NCBI RefSeq assembly: GCF_015500055.1 | Contig: NZ_CP045492.1 | Span: 3,358,501-3,422,500 of the forward strand | Reading direction: 5' to 3' | Origin: Mesorhizobium sp. NBSH29 | GTDB taxonomy: Bacteria; Pseudomonadota; Alphaproteobacteria; Rhizobiales; Rhizobiaceae | Length of the DNA: 64,000 bases | Shown here: positions 27,954-37,187 of the stretch, piece after piece | How the letters are laid out: each line of letters starts with the position of its first letter | How positions within the stretch are numbered: position 1 is the first letter of the stretch | Made by a program: the position numbers and the translations under genes | The notes under the pieces: generated by a model | Database searches by the model: none | What the model was told of the DNA's origin: nothing | Seen by the model: the letters and a program-made list of their open reading frames with translations, nothing else

Positions 27954-30900
27954 ATGGCTGCCAATAAATGGGATTTCTGGATTGATCGTGGCGGCACATT
28001 TACCGACATTATAGGCAGGGCGCCGGATGGCAACCTGCATCCGCGCAAACTCCTGTCGGAAAACCCCGAGGCCTATAAGGACGCCGCCATTCAGGGCATT
28101 CGCGATCTGCTCGGGCTTGAAGCAGGCGCCCCCATTGCAGCCGGCCTTATCGGCGACATCAAGATGGGCACCACCGTTGCCACCAATGCGCTTTTGGAGC
28201 GCAAGGGCGACCGCGTGGCGCTTCTCATCACCAAGGGCTTCCGCGATGCGCTACGCATCGCCTATCAGGCGCGTCCAGATATTTTCGCCAAGGAAATCAT
28301 CCTCCCCGAGCAGCTTTATGAGCGCGTCATCGAGGTTGAGGAGCGTGTGCGCGCCGACGGCACGCTTGAGACCGAACTTGATCTCGAAGCCTCACGCGAA
28401 GCCATCGAAGCTGCAAAGAAAGACGGCATTGATGCTGTCGCCATCGTCTTCATGCACGCCTGGAAATATCCTGAGCACGAGCAGGCCGCAGCAGCCCTTT
28501 GCCGTAAAACCGGCTTTGCACAGGTTTCCGTCAGCCACGAAGTTTCCCCATTGGTAAAACTGGTTGGCCGCGGCGACACCGCCGTTGTCGATGCCTATCT
28601 CTCCCCCATTCTCGCGCGTTATGTCGCCCGCGTCGCCGGAGAGCTTGGCATAGATGCCGGTGTCTCAACCGACGAAAACGCCCCGCGCCTGATGTTCATG
28701 ATGTCGTCCGGCGGCCTCACCGCTGCCGAAAAGTTCCAGGGCAAGGATGCCCTTCTTTCCGGCCCTGCCGGCGGCGTTGTCGGCATGGTCGAGACAGCAA
28801 AACTGGCAGGCTTCGAAAAAGTCATCGGCTTTGATATGGGCGGAACCTCCACCGACGTTGCCCATTTTGACGGTGAATATGAACGTGCGTTCGACACCGA
28901 AGTTGCTGGCGTGCGCGTGCGCGCGCCAATGATGCGCATTCACACGGTTGCTGCCGGTGGCGGCTCGATCCTGCATTTTGAGGCCGGACGCTTTCAGGCT
29001 GGTCCAGACTCAGCTGGCGCAAACCCCGGCCCGGCCTGCTACCGCCGTGGCGGCCCCCTCGCCGTGACGGATGCAAACGTCATGCTGGGCAAATTGCAGC
29101 CTGATTTCTTCCCCTCGATCTTCGGTCCCAACCAGGACCAACCGCTCGACACCGACGCCGTGCACAAGCGCTTTTCGGCCATGGCTGCCGAGATCGGTGA
29201 TGGCCGCAGCCCGGAATCAGTCGCGGAAGGCTTTGTCACCATCGCGGTGGAAAACATGGCCAATGCGATCAAGAAGATCTCGGTCCAGCGCGGCTATGAT
29301 GTCACCGAATATCTGCTCAACTGCTTTGGCGGTGCGGGCGGTCAGCACGCCTGCCTCGTAGCCGATGCGCTGGGCATGGAAGCTGTGCTTATTCACCCCT
29401 TCTCCGGCCTGCTGTCGGCCTATGGTATCGGCCTGTCATCGGTCTTTGCCTCGCGCCAGCAGGCGCTGATGCTGCCGCTCTCAGATGCCTCTGTCGGCGC
29501 CATGGATGCGATGATCGCAGATCTGCGCAAGGCTGTGCTTGGCGAATTGGCTGAGCAAGGCATTGTTGAAAGCGACGTGGCTTGCCGCCCTGTCCTGCAG
29601 ATCCGCTATGATGGCACCGACACCTCCATTCCGGTCAATCTGGAGGGCAGCGACATTGCCCGCGTACGCACAGATTTCGAAGCGGCCCACAAGGCGCAGT
29701 TCGGTTTCATCTACGACAACAAGCCGATGGTCATCGAAGCCGTCGGTGTTGAAGGTGCCGACAGCCGCGACCGTGGCCGCTTGGAAAGCGATGCAGAGCT
29801 GGACACCGCCTCGCCTGTTTCAGGCCAGACGCGAAAGCTCTATTGTGAGGGCGCGTGGCATGAAGCCGGCACCTTCCGCCGCGAAACCATGAAGCCCGGC
29901 CACAAGGTCTCCGGCCCGGCACTCATCATCGAGCGCCACCAGACCATCGTGGTCGAACCCGGCTGGCAGGCCGAGATCACCTCGAAAGACCACGTGTTGA
30001 TGCGCCGCGTCGAGAAGAAGCGCCGTCAGGCGGCTCTCGGCACCGCAGCAGATCCTGTCATGCTGGAGGTCTTCAACAACCTCTTCATGTCGATCGCCGA
30101 ACAGATGGGCGTCACGCTTCAGAACACCGCCTATTCGGTCAACATTAAGGAGCGGCTCGATTTCTCCTGCGCCGTCTTCGACAAGGATGGTGCGCTGGTT
30201 GCCAACGCCCCACATATGCCCGTTCACCTAGGCTCGATGGATCGCTCCGTTGAGACGATCATCCGCCTCAATGAAGGCGACATCCACCCCGGCGATGTGT
30301 TCGCACTCAACGCCCCCTATAATGGCGGCACGCATCTGCCCGACATTACGGTGGTCACGCCCGTATTCGATGATGCCGGCGAAAAGATCCTGTTCTATGC
30401 AGCCTCACGCGGCCACCATGCCGATGTTGGCGGCACAGCGCCCGGCTCCATGACCCCACTTGCCACCACAGTGGATGAAGAAGGCGTGCTCTTCGACAAT
30501 TTCCGCATCATCGAGCGCGGTCATTTCCGTGAAGCAGAGCTTGAGCATCTGTTGACCGACCATGCCTATCCGGCCCGCAACCCGCACCAGAATATCGCCG
30601 ATTTGAAAGCCCAGATTGCGGCCAACGAAAAAGGCGTGGCTGAACTGCGCAAAATGGTCGTCCATTTCGGCCTTGATGTCGTCAACGCCTATATGGGCCA
30701 TGTCCAGGACAATGCCGCTGAAAGCGTGCGCCGCGTGCTGGAGCGCCTGCCCGATGTGTCGGAATATGAATACCCGACTGACACCGGCCAGACGATAAAG
30801 GTCAAAATCAGCGTTGATCGCCAGAAGCGTGAAGCGACGGTTGATTTCACCGGCACCTCGCCTGTGATGAAAAACAACTTCAACGCACCAGAGCCTGTGG

Positions 30901-31595
30901 CCCGCGCCGCCGTGCTCTATGCGTTCCGCGTCATGGTCGAAGACAATATCCCCATGAATGCGGGTTGCCTGCGCCCCATCAACATCATCATTCCAGATGG
31001 CTGCATGTTGCGGCCTTCCTATCCAGCGGCAGTTGTTGCAGGCAATGTGGAAACCTCCCAGCACGTCACCAACGCCATGTTCGGCGCAATGGGCGCGCTC
31101 GCCAATGCCCAGGGCACGATGAACAATCTGACCTTCGGCAACAATGAATATCAATATTACGAAACCATCTGCTCCGGCTCACCCGCCGGCCAGATGAATA
31201 ATGGTCGCGGCTTTGGCGGCACATCGGGCGTGCACACTCACATGACCAATTCGCGCCTCACCGACCCGGAAATTCTGGAACTGCGTTTCCCCGTACTGCT
31301 GGAAGATTTCCACATCCGCGAAAATTCCGGCGGCAAGGGAAAATGGAACGCCGGCAACGGCACGCGCCGCACCATGCGCTTCCTCGAAACAATGGAATGC
31401 GCCATCCTCTCCTCGCACCGCAACCGCCCCCCAAAGGGCCTGAATGGCGGCAGTGACGGCGAAGTCGGCTCCACCAAAGTGCGCCGCCTGAGCGGAGAAG
31501 TCGAAACCCTGAAAGCCTGCGACCAGACAGTGCTAAAAGCCGGTGAAGCGGTGATTGTCACCACCCCAACCGCAGGTGGGTTTGGGAAGGCGTAA
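27954..31595 (+). CDS. Hydantoinase/5-oxoprolinase family protein, fused HyuA-HyuB
   Basis: ATP-dependent lactam/hydantoin hydrolase. 1213 residues from ATG 27954 with GGGAGGA upstream. The first ~690 residues are HyuA-like ([14 protein letters not shown] near residue 10, [30 protein letters not shown]); from about 700 the HyuB domain begins ([20 protein letters not shown], then [38 protein letters not shown]). Fusion and length match eukaryote-type 5-oxoprolinase, which opens 5-oxoproline to glutamate using ATP. N-methylhydantoinase or acetone/acetophenone carboxylase-like activity cannot be excluded. Divergent from the TRAP genes. Confidence 0.88.
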   Translation: MAANKWDFWIDRGGTFTDIIGRAPDGNLHPRKLLSENPEAYKDAAIQGIRDLLGLEAGAPIAAGLIGDIKMGTTVATNALLERKGDRVALLITKGFRDALRIAYQARPDIFAKEIILPEQLYERVIEVEERVRADGTLETELDLEASREAIEAAKKDGIDAVAIVFMHAWKYPEHEQAAAALCRKTGFAQVSVSHEVSPLVKLVGRGDTAVVDAYLSPILARYVARVAGELGIDAGVSTDENAPRLMFMMSSGGLTAAEKFQGKDALLSGPAGGVVGMVETAKLAGFEKVIGFDMGGTSTDVAHFDGEYERAFDTEVAGVRVRAPMMRIHTVAAGGGSILHFEAGRFQAGPDSAGANPGPACYRRGGPLAVTDANVMLGKLQPDFFPSIFGPNQDQPLDTDAVHKRFSAMAAEIGDGRSPESVAEGFVTIAVENMANAIKKISVQRGYDVTEYLLNCFGGAGGQHACLVADALGMEAVLIHPFSGLLSAYGIGLSSVFASRQQALMLPLSDASVGAMDAMIADLRKAVLGELAEQGIVESDVACRPVLQIRYDGTDTSIPVNLEGSDIARVRTDFEAAHKAQFGFIYDNKPMVIEAVGVEGADSRDRGRLESDAELDTASPVSGQTRKLYCEGAWHEAGTFRRETMKPGHKVSGPALIIERHQTIVVEPGWQAEITSKDHVLMRRVEKKRRQAALGTAADPVMLEVFNNLFMSIAEQMGVTLQNTAYSVNIKERLDFSCAVFDKDGALVANAPHMPVHLGSMDRSVETIIRLNEGDIHPGDVFALNAPYNGGTHLPDITVVTPVFDDAGEKILFYAASRGHHADVGGTAPGSMTPLATTVDEEGVLFDNFRIIERGHFREAELEHLLTDHAYPARNPHQNIADLKAQIAANEKGVAELRKMVVHFGLDVVNAYMGHVQDNAAESVRRVLERLPDVSEYEYPTDTGQTIKVKISVDRQKREATVDFTGTSPVMKNNFNAPEPVARAAVLYAFRVMVEDNIPMNAGCLRPINIIIPDGCMLRPSYPAAVVAGNVETSQHVTNAMFGAMGALANAQGTMNNLTFGNNEYQYYETICSGSPAGQMNNGRGFGGTSGVHTHMTNSRLTDPEILELRFPVLLEDFHIRENSGGKGKWNAGNGTRRTMRFLETMECAILSSHRNRPPKGLNGGSDGEVGSTKVRRLSGEVETLKACDQTVLKAGEAVIVTTPTAGGFGKA

Positions 31596-31615
31596 GACGA
31601 GGACATCACCTGAAC

Positions 31616-31650
31616 AAAGGGCGTCGTACATTCGCGACGCCCTTTTGTTT
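31616..31650 (+). terminator. Rho-independent terminator of the oxoprolinase gene
   Basis: AAAGGGCGTCG (31616-31626) pairs with CGACGCCCTTT (31635-31645), loop TACATTCG, followed by TTGTTTT. It lies 20 bases after the oxoprolinase stop. The stem is perfect and GC-rich with a T-rich tail on the plus strand. Confidence 0.85.
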
Positions 31651-31678
31651 TGAGGATGCACACAGCAGGCAGGCTTAA

Positions 31679-31705
31679 TGCCAAGCGCCTCGTGGTTCGA
31701 CAGGC
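31679..31705 (-). repeat. Dispersed 27-bp repeat, copy 1
   Basis: Read on the minus strand this 27-base stretch (GCCTGTCGAACCACGAGG then CGCTTGGCA) matches 57132-57158 at 26 of 27 positions. Both copies lie between the 3' end of a gene and its surroundings. The core GCCTGTCGAA resembles the short CTGTCGAA-type repeats dispersed in many proteobacterial genomes. Confidence 0.6.
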
Positions 31706-31720
31706 TCACCAACCGCTGAC

Positions 31721-32188
31721 TTAAGCGTGCAGCCCATCAAGCCGCGCATAGCTGGCCTCCATGCCATGTTCCATACCGCTTGCCAGCATCGCTGTGCGCG
31801 TGGCTTCATCGGGCAAGGTCATGCGCATCGTCATCAGCGTGCCATCGCCATCAGGCACAAATGTTGTCTCCACATGATTGTCGGGTGTCGGGTCAGGCAG
31901 ATGCATCCGCTCGACATGCACAAGGCGGCTAAACGGCTCAACAGCTATAAACGTGCCTGTAAGATGAAACCCGCCGCCCTGCCCGTCGGTCCACTCATAG
32001 CGTATCGCACCGCCCGCCCTTGGCTCAATGATGCACACTGGCATTTTCCACCCATCCGGGCCAAGCATCCACTTCTGGATAAGCTTTGGTTCGGTATGCG
32101 CGCGAAACACCATCTCTGGTGAAGCCGCAAAACGGCGGGTGGCAACCACATGCGTGTCGCCCTCTGTCTTCAAAACAAGCTTGGACAT
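31721..32188 (-). CDS. SRPBCC (AHSA1-like) domain protein
   Basis: 155 residues forming one START/Bet v1-type helix-grip fold: RRFAASPEMVFRAHTEPKLI at the N-terminus, QKWMLGPDGWKMPVC, GGAIRYEWTDGQGGGF and a C-terminal long helix (EATRTAMLASGMEHGMEASY) typical of Activator-of-Hsp90-homology proteins. It binds a hydrophobic ligand in the family; no ligand is known here. It follows an ArsR-type regulator by 11 bases, a very common pairing in which the two genes form an operon. Confidence 0.85.
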   Translation of the reverse strand: MSKLVLKTEGDTHVVATRRFAASPEMVFRAHTEPKLIQKWMLGPDGWKMPVCIIEPRAGGAIRYEWTDGQGGGFHLTGTFIAVEPFSRLVHVERMHLPDPTPDNHVETTFVPDGDGTLMTMRMTLPDEATRTAMLASGMEHGMEASYARLDGLHA

Positions 32189-32199
32189 TGATTTCCTCT

Positions 32200-32526
32200 C
32201 TACTTATTTTCCATGTCGGCCAGCACATCATCCAGCCGGTTGTAATTCTGGCTCATCGCGTCGCGCAGCATATCGAGCCATTGATCAATCTTGCGCACAG
32301 CCTCCGGCACCAGCCGACAAGGACGCTTCGTGCCCTCCACCCGCCGCGCAATAAGCCCTGCGCCTTCCAGCACTTTAAGATGCCGTGACACGGCTGGCTG
32401 TGACATGGAAAAAGGCTCTGCCAGTTCCATTACCGTTGCCTCGCCGAGCGCCAACCTAGCAAGGATCGCCCGCCGGGTTGGGTCAGAGAGTGCAGAAAAC
32501 GCATTATCAAGTTCATACTGATCCAT
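32200..32526 (-). CDS. ArsR-family transcriptional regulator
   Basis: 108 residues, winged-helix: LSDPTRRAILARLALGEATV, then MELAEPFSMSQPAVSRHLKV (recognition helix) and EGAGLIARRVEGTKRPCRLV (wing). It lacks the metal-binding ELCV(C/G)D motif of ArsR/SmtB metal sensors, as do regulators paired with SRPBCC proteins. ATG 32526 follows an AT-rich promoter. It probably controls itself and the SRPBCC gene. Confidence 0.88.
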   Translation of the reverse strand: MDQYELDNAFSALSDPTRRAILARLALGEATVMELAEPFSMSQPAVSRHLKVLEGAGLIARRVEGTKRPCRLVPEAVRKIDQWLDMLRDAMSQNYNRLDDVLADMENK

Positions 32527-32540
32527 AGTTAGCAGTATTA

Positions 32541-32560
32541 TTATATAACAGATATATTAT
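32541..32560 (-). promoter_or_regulatory. AT-rich promoter/operator of the ArsR-SRPBCC operon (weak)
   Basis: Very AT-rich segment just upstream of the ArsR start, holding TATAT-N5-ATATA (32542-32556) and several TATAAT-like hexamers. It fits a -10 element with an overlapping short palindrome for autoregulation. Weak evidence, as AT-rich tracts give palindromes by chance. Confidence 0.35.
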
Positions 32561-32660
32561 CAATAAGGAATTTGCATCTGCCTGTGGTGCCAAGGCATCC
32601 GCCTGAAGCTGCAATGCGCGCACAAGCGCTTTACACATGATTTCCTGAACGCTACCTTCC

Positions 32661-32696
32661 GTTACGTGATGCTGGGAGGAGCCAGAGTCACGTAAC
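32661..32696. promoter_or_regulatory. Perfect 9-bp inverted repeat upstream of the ABC importer
   Basis: GTTACGTGA (32661-32669) and TCACGTAAC (32688-32696) are exact inverted copies 27 bp apart start to start, ending 54 bases before the ATP-binding protein gene. The spacing of two and a half helical turns fits a dimeric operator or an RNA stem-loop with a large loop. No regulator gene adjoins the importer, so its factor is unknown. The rest of 32527-32750 shows no gene. Confidence 0.5.
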
Positions 32697-32750
32697 TTTG
32701 AGGCGCATTCCTGCAAGGGCGTCGTCACTCACACGTCCGGGAGGAATCCG

Positions 32751-33815
32751 ATGGCGTCTGTCGCAATTCGCGATGTCTACAAGTCGTTCGGCTCGGTAGA
32801 AATTCTACACGGCGTCGACATCGACATTGAGGATGGCGAGTTCGTAACCCTAGTCGGCCCATCGGGCTGTGGGAAATCGACGCTGTTGCGCATGATCGCC
32901 GGGCTCGAGAGCATTTCGGGCGGCGAAATCTCCATTGCTAACCGCGTCGTCAACAATGTCGCTCCAAAGGAGCGCGACATCGCCATGGTGTTCCAAAACT
33001 ATGCGCTCTATCCGCATATGACGGTCGCCGAAAACATGGCATTTTCTATGAAATTGAAAAATGCGCCCCTTGCCGAAAGCTCTGAACGCGTACAGCGTGC
33101 CGCCGAAATTCTAGGCCTTACGCCACTGCTTGAGCGCTATCCGCGCCAACTCTCAGGGGGCCAGCGCCAGCGCGTGGCCATGGGCCGTGCCATTGTCCGC
33201 GATCCACAAGTCTTTCTGTTCGACGAACCGCTTTCCAACCTCGACGCCAAGCTGCGTGTTCAGATGCGCGCCGAGATCAAGGAACTGCACCAGAGGCTTA
33301 AGACAACCACGATTTATGTCACCCATGACCAGATCGAAGCCATGACGATGGCCGACAAAATCGTCGTCATGCATGACGGCATCGTCGAGCAGGTTGGCCC
33401 GCCGCTCGAACTCTACGACCGCCCTGACAATTTGTTTGTCGCCGCCTTCATCGGCTCGCCGTCGATGAACCTGCTGCGTGGCACGATTGCCACCGACGGA
33501 AGCGCGGCATTCAAGGGAGCTGGCGGCATTTCCGTGCCGCTGGACGGCCGCGTCGCAACAAGTGCGGGCCAGAATGTCGTTGTCGGAATGCGCCCTGAAC
33601 ATATCCGGCTTTCCCCCGACGGCTTTGCAGCGAAAATCGCTGTGGTCGAGCCCACAGGCTCTGAAATCCAGATCATCGCCCGCACTGAAGGCGGGGACGA
33701 TATTGTCGCAAATTTCCGCGAGCGCCACGCATTTAGACCCGGCGAACGTGTCAATCTTTCCGTCGATCCTGCTCTTTTGCACCTCTTCGACGGCAAAACA
33801 GGCAAGCGGCTGTAG
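32751..33815 (+). CDS. ABC transporter ATP-binding protein, UgpC/MalK type
   Basis: Cytoplasmic ATPase of a CUT1 importer. 354 residues with GGGAGGA upstream. Walker A is LVGPSGCGKSTLLRMIAG (near residue 38), signature LSGGQRQRVAMGRAIVRD, Walker B VFLFDEPLSNLDAKLRVQ and H-loop TIYVTHDQIEAMT. The C-terminal ~110 residues form an OB/TOBE domain (VGMRPEHIRLS). First gene of a four-gene operon with a binding protein and two permeases. Such ATPases can be shared among several importers. Confidence 0.93.
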   Translation: MASVAIRDVYKSFGSVEILHGVDIDIEDGEFVTLVGPSGCGKSTLLRMIAGLESISGGEISIANRVVNNVAPKERDIAMVFQNYALYPHMTVAENMAFSMKLKNAPLAESSERVQRAAEILGLTPLLERYPRQLSGGQRQRVAMGRAIVRDPQVFLFDEPLSNLDAKLRVQMRAEIKELHQRLKTTTIYVTHDQIEAMTMADKIVVMHDGIVEQVGPPLELYDRPDNLFVAAFIGSPSMNLLRGTIATDGSAAFKGAGGISVPLDGRVATSAGQNVVVGMRPEHIRLSPDGFAAKIAVVEPTGSEIQIIARTEGGDDIVANFRERHAFRPGERVNLSVDPALLHLFDGKTGKRL

Positions 33816-33863
33816 GAGGAGCACGCAGTCGGTTTGGAGTTCATTTCAACAGGGAGGAATACC

Positions 33864-35192
33864 ATGAAATTTACCAGACGAGACCTGATCCGCACCACAG
33901 CAGCCGCAGCCGCGGTGGGCACCCTTGGAGGCCGCTATCTCGGCACTCCCGCCTATGCACAAAGCGAGCTGAAATATACGCCAGAAGAAGGCGCCAAGTT
34001 GCGCCTCTTGCGCTGGTCACCCTTCGTGCAAGGGGATGAGAACCAGTGGCTCGCCAATACCAAGCGCTTCACTGAAGCCACCGGAGTAGAAGTCCGCGTC
34101 GATAAGGAAAGCTGGGAAGACATCCGTCCCAAGGCAGCTGTCGCTGCAAATGTTGGCTCGGGTCCTGATCTCATGCTCGTCTGGTTCGATGATCCCCATC
34201 AATATCCTGACAAGCTGCACGATGTGACCGAGCTTGGCGAATATCTCGGTGGCAAATATGGCGGCTGGCATGAGGGTCCGAAGAGCTACGCCACGCGCGA
34301 CGGAAAATTCGTCGGTTTGCCGCTGGCCACTATCGGCAATGCGATCGTGTACCGGGAAAGCTGGGTCAAGGAAGCCGGCTTCGAAGAATTCCCGAAGGAC
34401 ACAGAAGGCTTCCTCGCGCTATGCAAGGCATTGCAAGGAAAAGGCCATTCAGCCGGTTTCACCCATGGACACGGCGTCGGCGACGGCAACAATTACGCCC
34501 ACTGGCTTTTGTGGAGCCATGGCGGCCAGATGGTCGACGAGGCAGGCAAGGTCAGCATCAACAGCCCTGAAACGCTCAAATCCATCGAATATGCGCAGGA
34601 ACTCTACAAGACGTTCATTCCGGGTACCGAAAGCTGGCTCGACGTCAACAACAACCGCGCCTTCCTGGCCGGCGAACTGGGCGTCATTGCCAACGGCATC
34701 TCGGCTTACAACACAGCCAAGATCAACAAGGACAATGATCCCAAGCTGACCGAGATCGCGAAAGACATCCGCACCACCAACCTGCCCATCGGTCCGGTGG
34801 GCAAGGCGGTCGAGCTCTACCAGGTTACCTCAGCTGTTATTTTCGACTACACGCCGTATCCCAATGCGGCAAAAGCCTACCTGCAATTCATGTTCGAGGA
34901 AGCGCAGATGCAGGAGTGGATTACCAAGTCTGCGGGTTATTGCTGCCAGACGCTCAAGGCCTATGACAACAATCCTGTATGGACAGCTGATCCGAATAAT
35001 GCGCCCTACGCAAAGGCTTCGGAGAACCTGCGCCCCAACGGCTTTGCCGGACCTCTCGGCTATGCATCCGCAGCGACCATGGCCGACTATGTCCTCGTGG
35101 ACATGTACGCTAAGGCCGTAACAGGACAGGCAACCCCGCAAGAGGCCATGGAAGAAGCCGAAAAGCGCGCAAACCGATACTACCGCGTCTAA
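33864..35192 (+). CDS. ABC transporter sugar-type substrate-binding protein (Tat-exported)
   Basis: Periplasmic binding protein, 442 residues from ATG 33864 with GGGAGGAAT upstream. The N-terminus MKFTRRDLIRTTAAAAAVG has the twin-arginine motif, ending near PAYAQS, so it is probably exported folded. SBP_bac_1 fold: LRLLRWSPFVQGDENQWLAN, then VAANVGSGPDLMLVWFDDPH, and FVGLPLATIGNAIVYRESW. Family members bind sugars, polyols or glycerol phosphates; substrate unknown. A hairpin follows its stop. Confidence 0.9.
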   Translation: MKFTRRDLIRTTAAAAAVGTLGGRYLGTPAYAQSELKYTPEEGAKLRLLRWSPFVQGDENQWLANTKRFTEATGVEVRVDKESWEDIRPKAAVAANVGSGPDLMLVWFDDPHQYPDKLHDVTELGEYLGGKYGGWHEGPKSYATRDGKFVGLPLATIGNAIVYRESWVKEAGFEEFPKDTEGFLALCKALQGKGHSAGFTHGHGVGDGNNYAHWLLWSHGGQMVDEAGKVSINSPETLKSIEYAQELYKTFIPGTESWLDVNNNRAFLAGELGVIANGISAYNTAKINKDNDPKLTEIAKDIRTTNLPIGPVGKAVELYQVTSAVIFDYTPYPNAAKAYLQFMFEEAQMQEWITKSAGYCCQTLKAYDNNPVWTADPNNAPYAKASENLRPNGFAGPLGYASAATMADYVLVDMYAKAVTGQATPQEAMEEAEKRANRYYRV

Positions 35193-35199
35193 CGAAAAC

Positions 35200-35223
35200 C
35201 CGGGCGGACTCCGTTCCGCCCGG
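35200..35223. promoter_or_regulatory. Intercistronic hairpin after the ABC binding-protein gene
   Basis: CCGGGCGGA (35200-35208) and TCCGCCCGG (35215-35223) pair perfectly around a six-base loop, eight bases after the binding-protein stop, followed by TCTTCC without a true U-run. It resembles the stem after dctP and would favour excess binding protein over permeases. Confidence 0.6.
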
Positions 35224-35262
35224 TCTTCCTGATATTTAGGCAACTCCAGCAGGAGCCAGCCC

Positions 35263-36198
35263 ATGGCCCCCATCACGGCACCATCGAACCGCCCGTCAAC
35301 ATGGGCAACGCTGACCGAGAACCGCAATTTTCTCGGCGGCGGCTTCATGCTGCCAGCTGCCATCATCCTGCTGGTTTTTCTCACCTATCCGCTTGGCTTG
35401 GGCGTTTGGCTGGGCTTCACCGACACCCGCATCGGGCGTCCAGGTGTGTTCATCGGTCTCGAAAATTACGGCTATCTATGGGATGATGCGGTCTTCTGGC
35501 TCTCCGTCTTCAATACGCTCCTCTACACTGTCAGCGCTTCGATCCTTAAATTCGCGCTCGGCCTCTGGCTGGCATTGATCCTTAACGAGAACCTCCCCTT
35601 CAAATCCTTTTTTCGCGCCATCGTGCTTTTGCCATGGGTGGTGCCAACCGTGCTGTCGGCCATTGCCTTCTGGTGGATATATGATGCGCAGTTTTCGATC
35701 CTGTCTTGGGCGCTGCAGCAGATGGGCCTCATCGAAAACCGCATCAATTTTTTGGGCGATCCTGAAAATGCGCGTGCATCTGTCATCGCAGCCAATGTGT
35801 GGCGCGGCATTCCATTCGTCGCCATAACGCTTTTGGCTGGCCTGCAAACCATTCCGCAATCGCTCTACGAGGCTGCGACGCTGGATGGCGCATCACGCTG
35901 GCAATTATTCCGCTATGTCACGCTGCCGCTTTTAACACCGATCATCGCCATCACGATGACCTTCTCAGTATTGTTCACTTTCACGGACTTCCAGCTCATC
36001 TATGTGCTGACCCGCGGCGGACCGGTGAACGCTACCCACCTGATGGCCACGCTGTCATTCCAGCGCGGCATTTCTGGCGGCCAGTTGGGCGAAGGTGCTG
36101 CAATCGCTGTGGCGATGATCCCTTTCCTTCTATCGGCAATTTTATTCAGCTATTTTGGCCTGCAAAGGCGCAAATGGCAGCAGGGCGGAGGAGATTGA
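35263..36198 (+). CDS. ABC transporter permease, MalF/UgpA type
   Basis: Inner-membrane permease of 311 residues with six hydrophobic segments and CAGGAG upstream of ATG 35263. The conserved cytoplasmic EAA loop that docks on the ATPase reads SLYEAATLDGASRWQLFRYV TLPLL (written here in two parts). The first helix is ILLVFLTYPLGLGVWLGF. Pairs with the second permease encoded next. The stop lies one base before that gene's ATG. Confidence 0.92.
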   Translation: MAPITAPSNRPSTWATLTENRNFLGGGFMLPAAIILLVFLTYPLGLGVWLGFTDTRIGRPGVFIGLENYGYLWDDAVFWLSVFNTLLYTVSASILKFALGLWLALILNENLPFKSFFRAIVLLPWVVPTVLSAIAFWWIYDAQFSILSWALQQMGLIENRINFLGDPENARASVIAANVWRGIPFVAITLLAGLQTIPQSLYEAATLDGASRWQLFRYVTLPLLTPIIAITMTFSVLFTFTDFQLIYVLTRGGPVNATHLMATLSFQRGISGGQLGEGAAIAVAMIPFLLSAILFSYFGLQRRKWQQGGGD

Positions 36199-36199
36199 C

Positions 36200-37093
36200 A
36201 TGGCTGTCACCGCACCCGAAAAACGCACCGAAGGCGATGATGGCGGCATGGGCTATCTGCAAAGCCTGCCGCGCCGCGTCGTCACCGTCTACATTCCGCT
36301 GGCCATCTTCGTGTTCGTGCTGCTCTTTCCATTCTATTGGATGGCGATCACGGCCGTTAAGCCCAATAATGAAATGACAAATTACGATCAGTACAGCCCG
36401 TTCTGGGTGGCGAAACCCACCCTCGAACACATCAAATATCTTCTGTTTGAAACCTCATATCCCGGCTGGCTGCTCAACACAGTCATCATCTCCACCGCAG
36501 CGACCTTCCTGTCCCTGACTGCAAGCGTTTTTGCAGCCTACGCAATCGAAAGGCTGCGCTTCTCGGGCTCGCGTCAGGTAGGTCTGGCGATCTTCCTCGC
36601 CTATTTGGTCCCACCCTCTATCCTGTTCATTCCCCTGTCCGTGATGGTCTTCAAGCTGGGTCTCTACGACACATCGTTCGCGCTCATTCTCACCTATCCA
36701 ACCTTTCTCATACCCTTCTGCACCTGGCTTTTGATGGGCTATTTCCGCTCGATTCCCTTCGAGCTGGAAGAGTGCGCTTTGATTGACGGCGCCACCCGCT
36801 GGCAAATCTTGACCAAGATCGTATTGCCTCTTTCCGTGCCGGGTCTCATCTCCGCCGGCATCTTCGCTTTCACTTTGTCTTGGAACGAGTTCATCTATGC
36901 GCTCACCTTCATCCAGTCGTCCGAAAACAAGACTGTCCCAGTCGGCGTTCTGACAGAGCTTGTACGCTCGGATGTCTATGAATGGGGGGCCCTGATGGCC
37001 GGCGCGTTGATTGGCTCGCTACCGGTGGTCATCCTCTATTCCTTCTTTGTCGAGCACTACGTCTCGTCGATGACAGGCGCCGTGAAGGAGTAA
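36200..37093 (+). CDS. ABC transporter permease, MalG/UgpE type
   Basis: 297 residues from ATG 36200 with GGAGGAGA just upstream; the longer frame from 36155 overlaps the first permease and was not used. Six membrane segments; the EAA loop is ELEECALIDGATRWQILTKI followed by VLPLSVPGL. Early motif ITAVKPNNEM is the usual periplasmic start after helix 1. Completes the CUT1 importer with the preceding three genes. Confidence 0.92.
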   Translation: MAVTAPEKRTEGDDGGMGYLQSLPRRVVTVYIPLAIFVFVLLFPFYWMAITAVKPNNEMTNYDQYSPFWVAKPTLEHIKYLLFETSYPGWLLNTVIISTAATFLSLTASVFAAYAIERLRFSGSRQVGLAIFLAYLVPPSILFIPLSVMVFKLGLYDTSFALILTYPTFLIPFCTWLLMGYFRSIPFELEECALIDGATRWQILTKIVLPLSVPGLISAGIFAFTLSWNEFIYALTFIQSSENKTVPVGVLTELVRSDVYEWGALMAGALIGSLPVVILYSFFVEHYVSSMTGAVKE

Positions 37094-37110
37094 CGGCGCC
37101 TATAGCTCTT

Positions 37111-37139
37111 TCGTCAACCAACTGTCACCCGCTTGTCAT
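37111..37139 (+). promoter_or_regulatory. Pho box upstream of btaAB
   Basis: Three 7-mers spaced 11 bp: TCGTCAA (37111), CTGTCAC (37122) and TTGTCAT (37133). The PhoB consensus is two CTGTCAT-like 7-mers separated by four bases; the last two fit with one or two changes. The box ends 48 bases before the btaA ATG. BtaAB in Sinorhizobium is known to be PhoB-activated under phosphate limitation, so the match fits the biology. Confidence 0.75.
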
Positions 37140-37187
37140 GGCGCTACGTTACCCGCTTCCTCATATGGAAACGGGGAATCGCCAGCC

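Noticed and set aside
30405-31154. 249-codon frame antisense to the hydantoinase/oxoprolinase gene
   Set aside because: A typical shadow of a GC-rich coding strand: rich in His/Asp/Ala with no recognisable domain or ribosome site.
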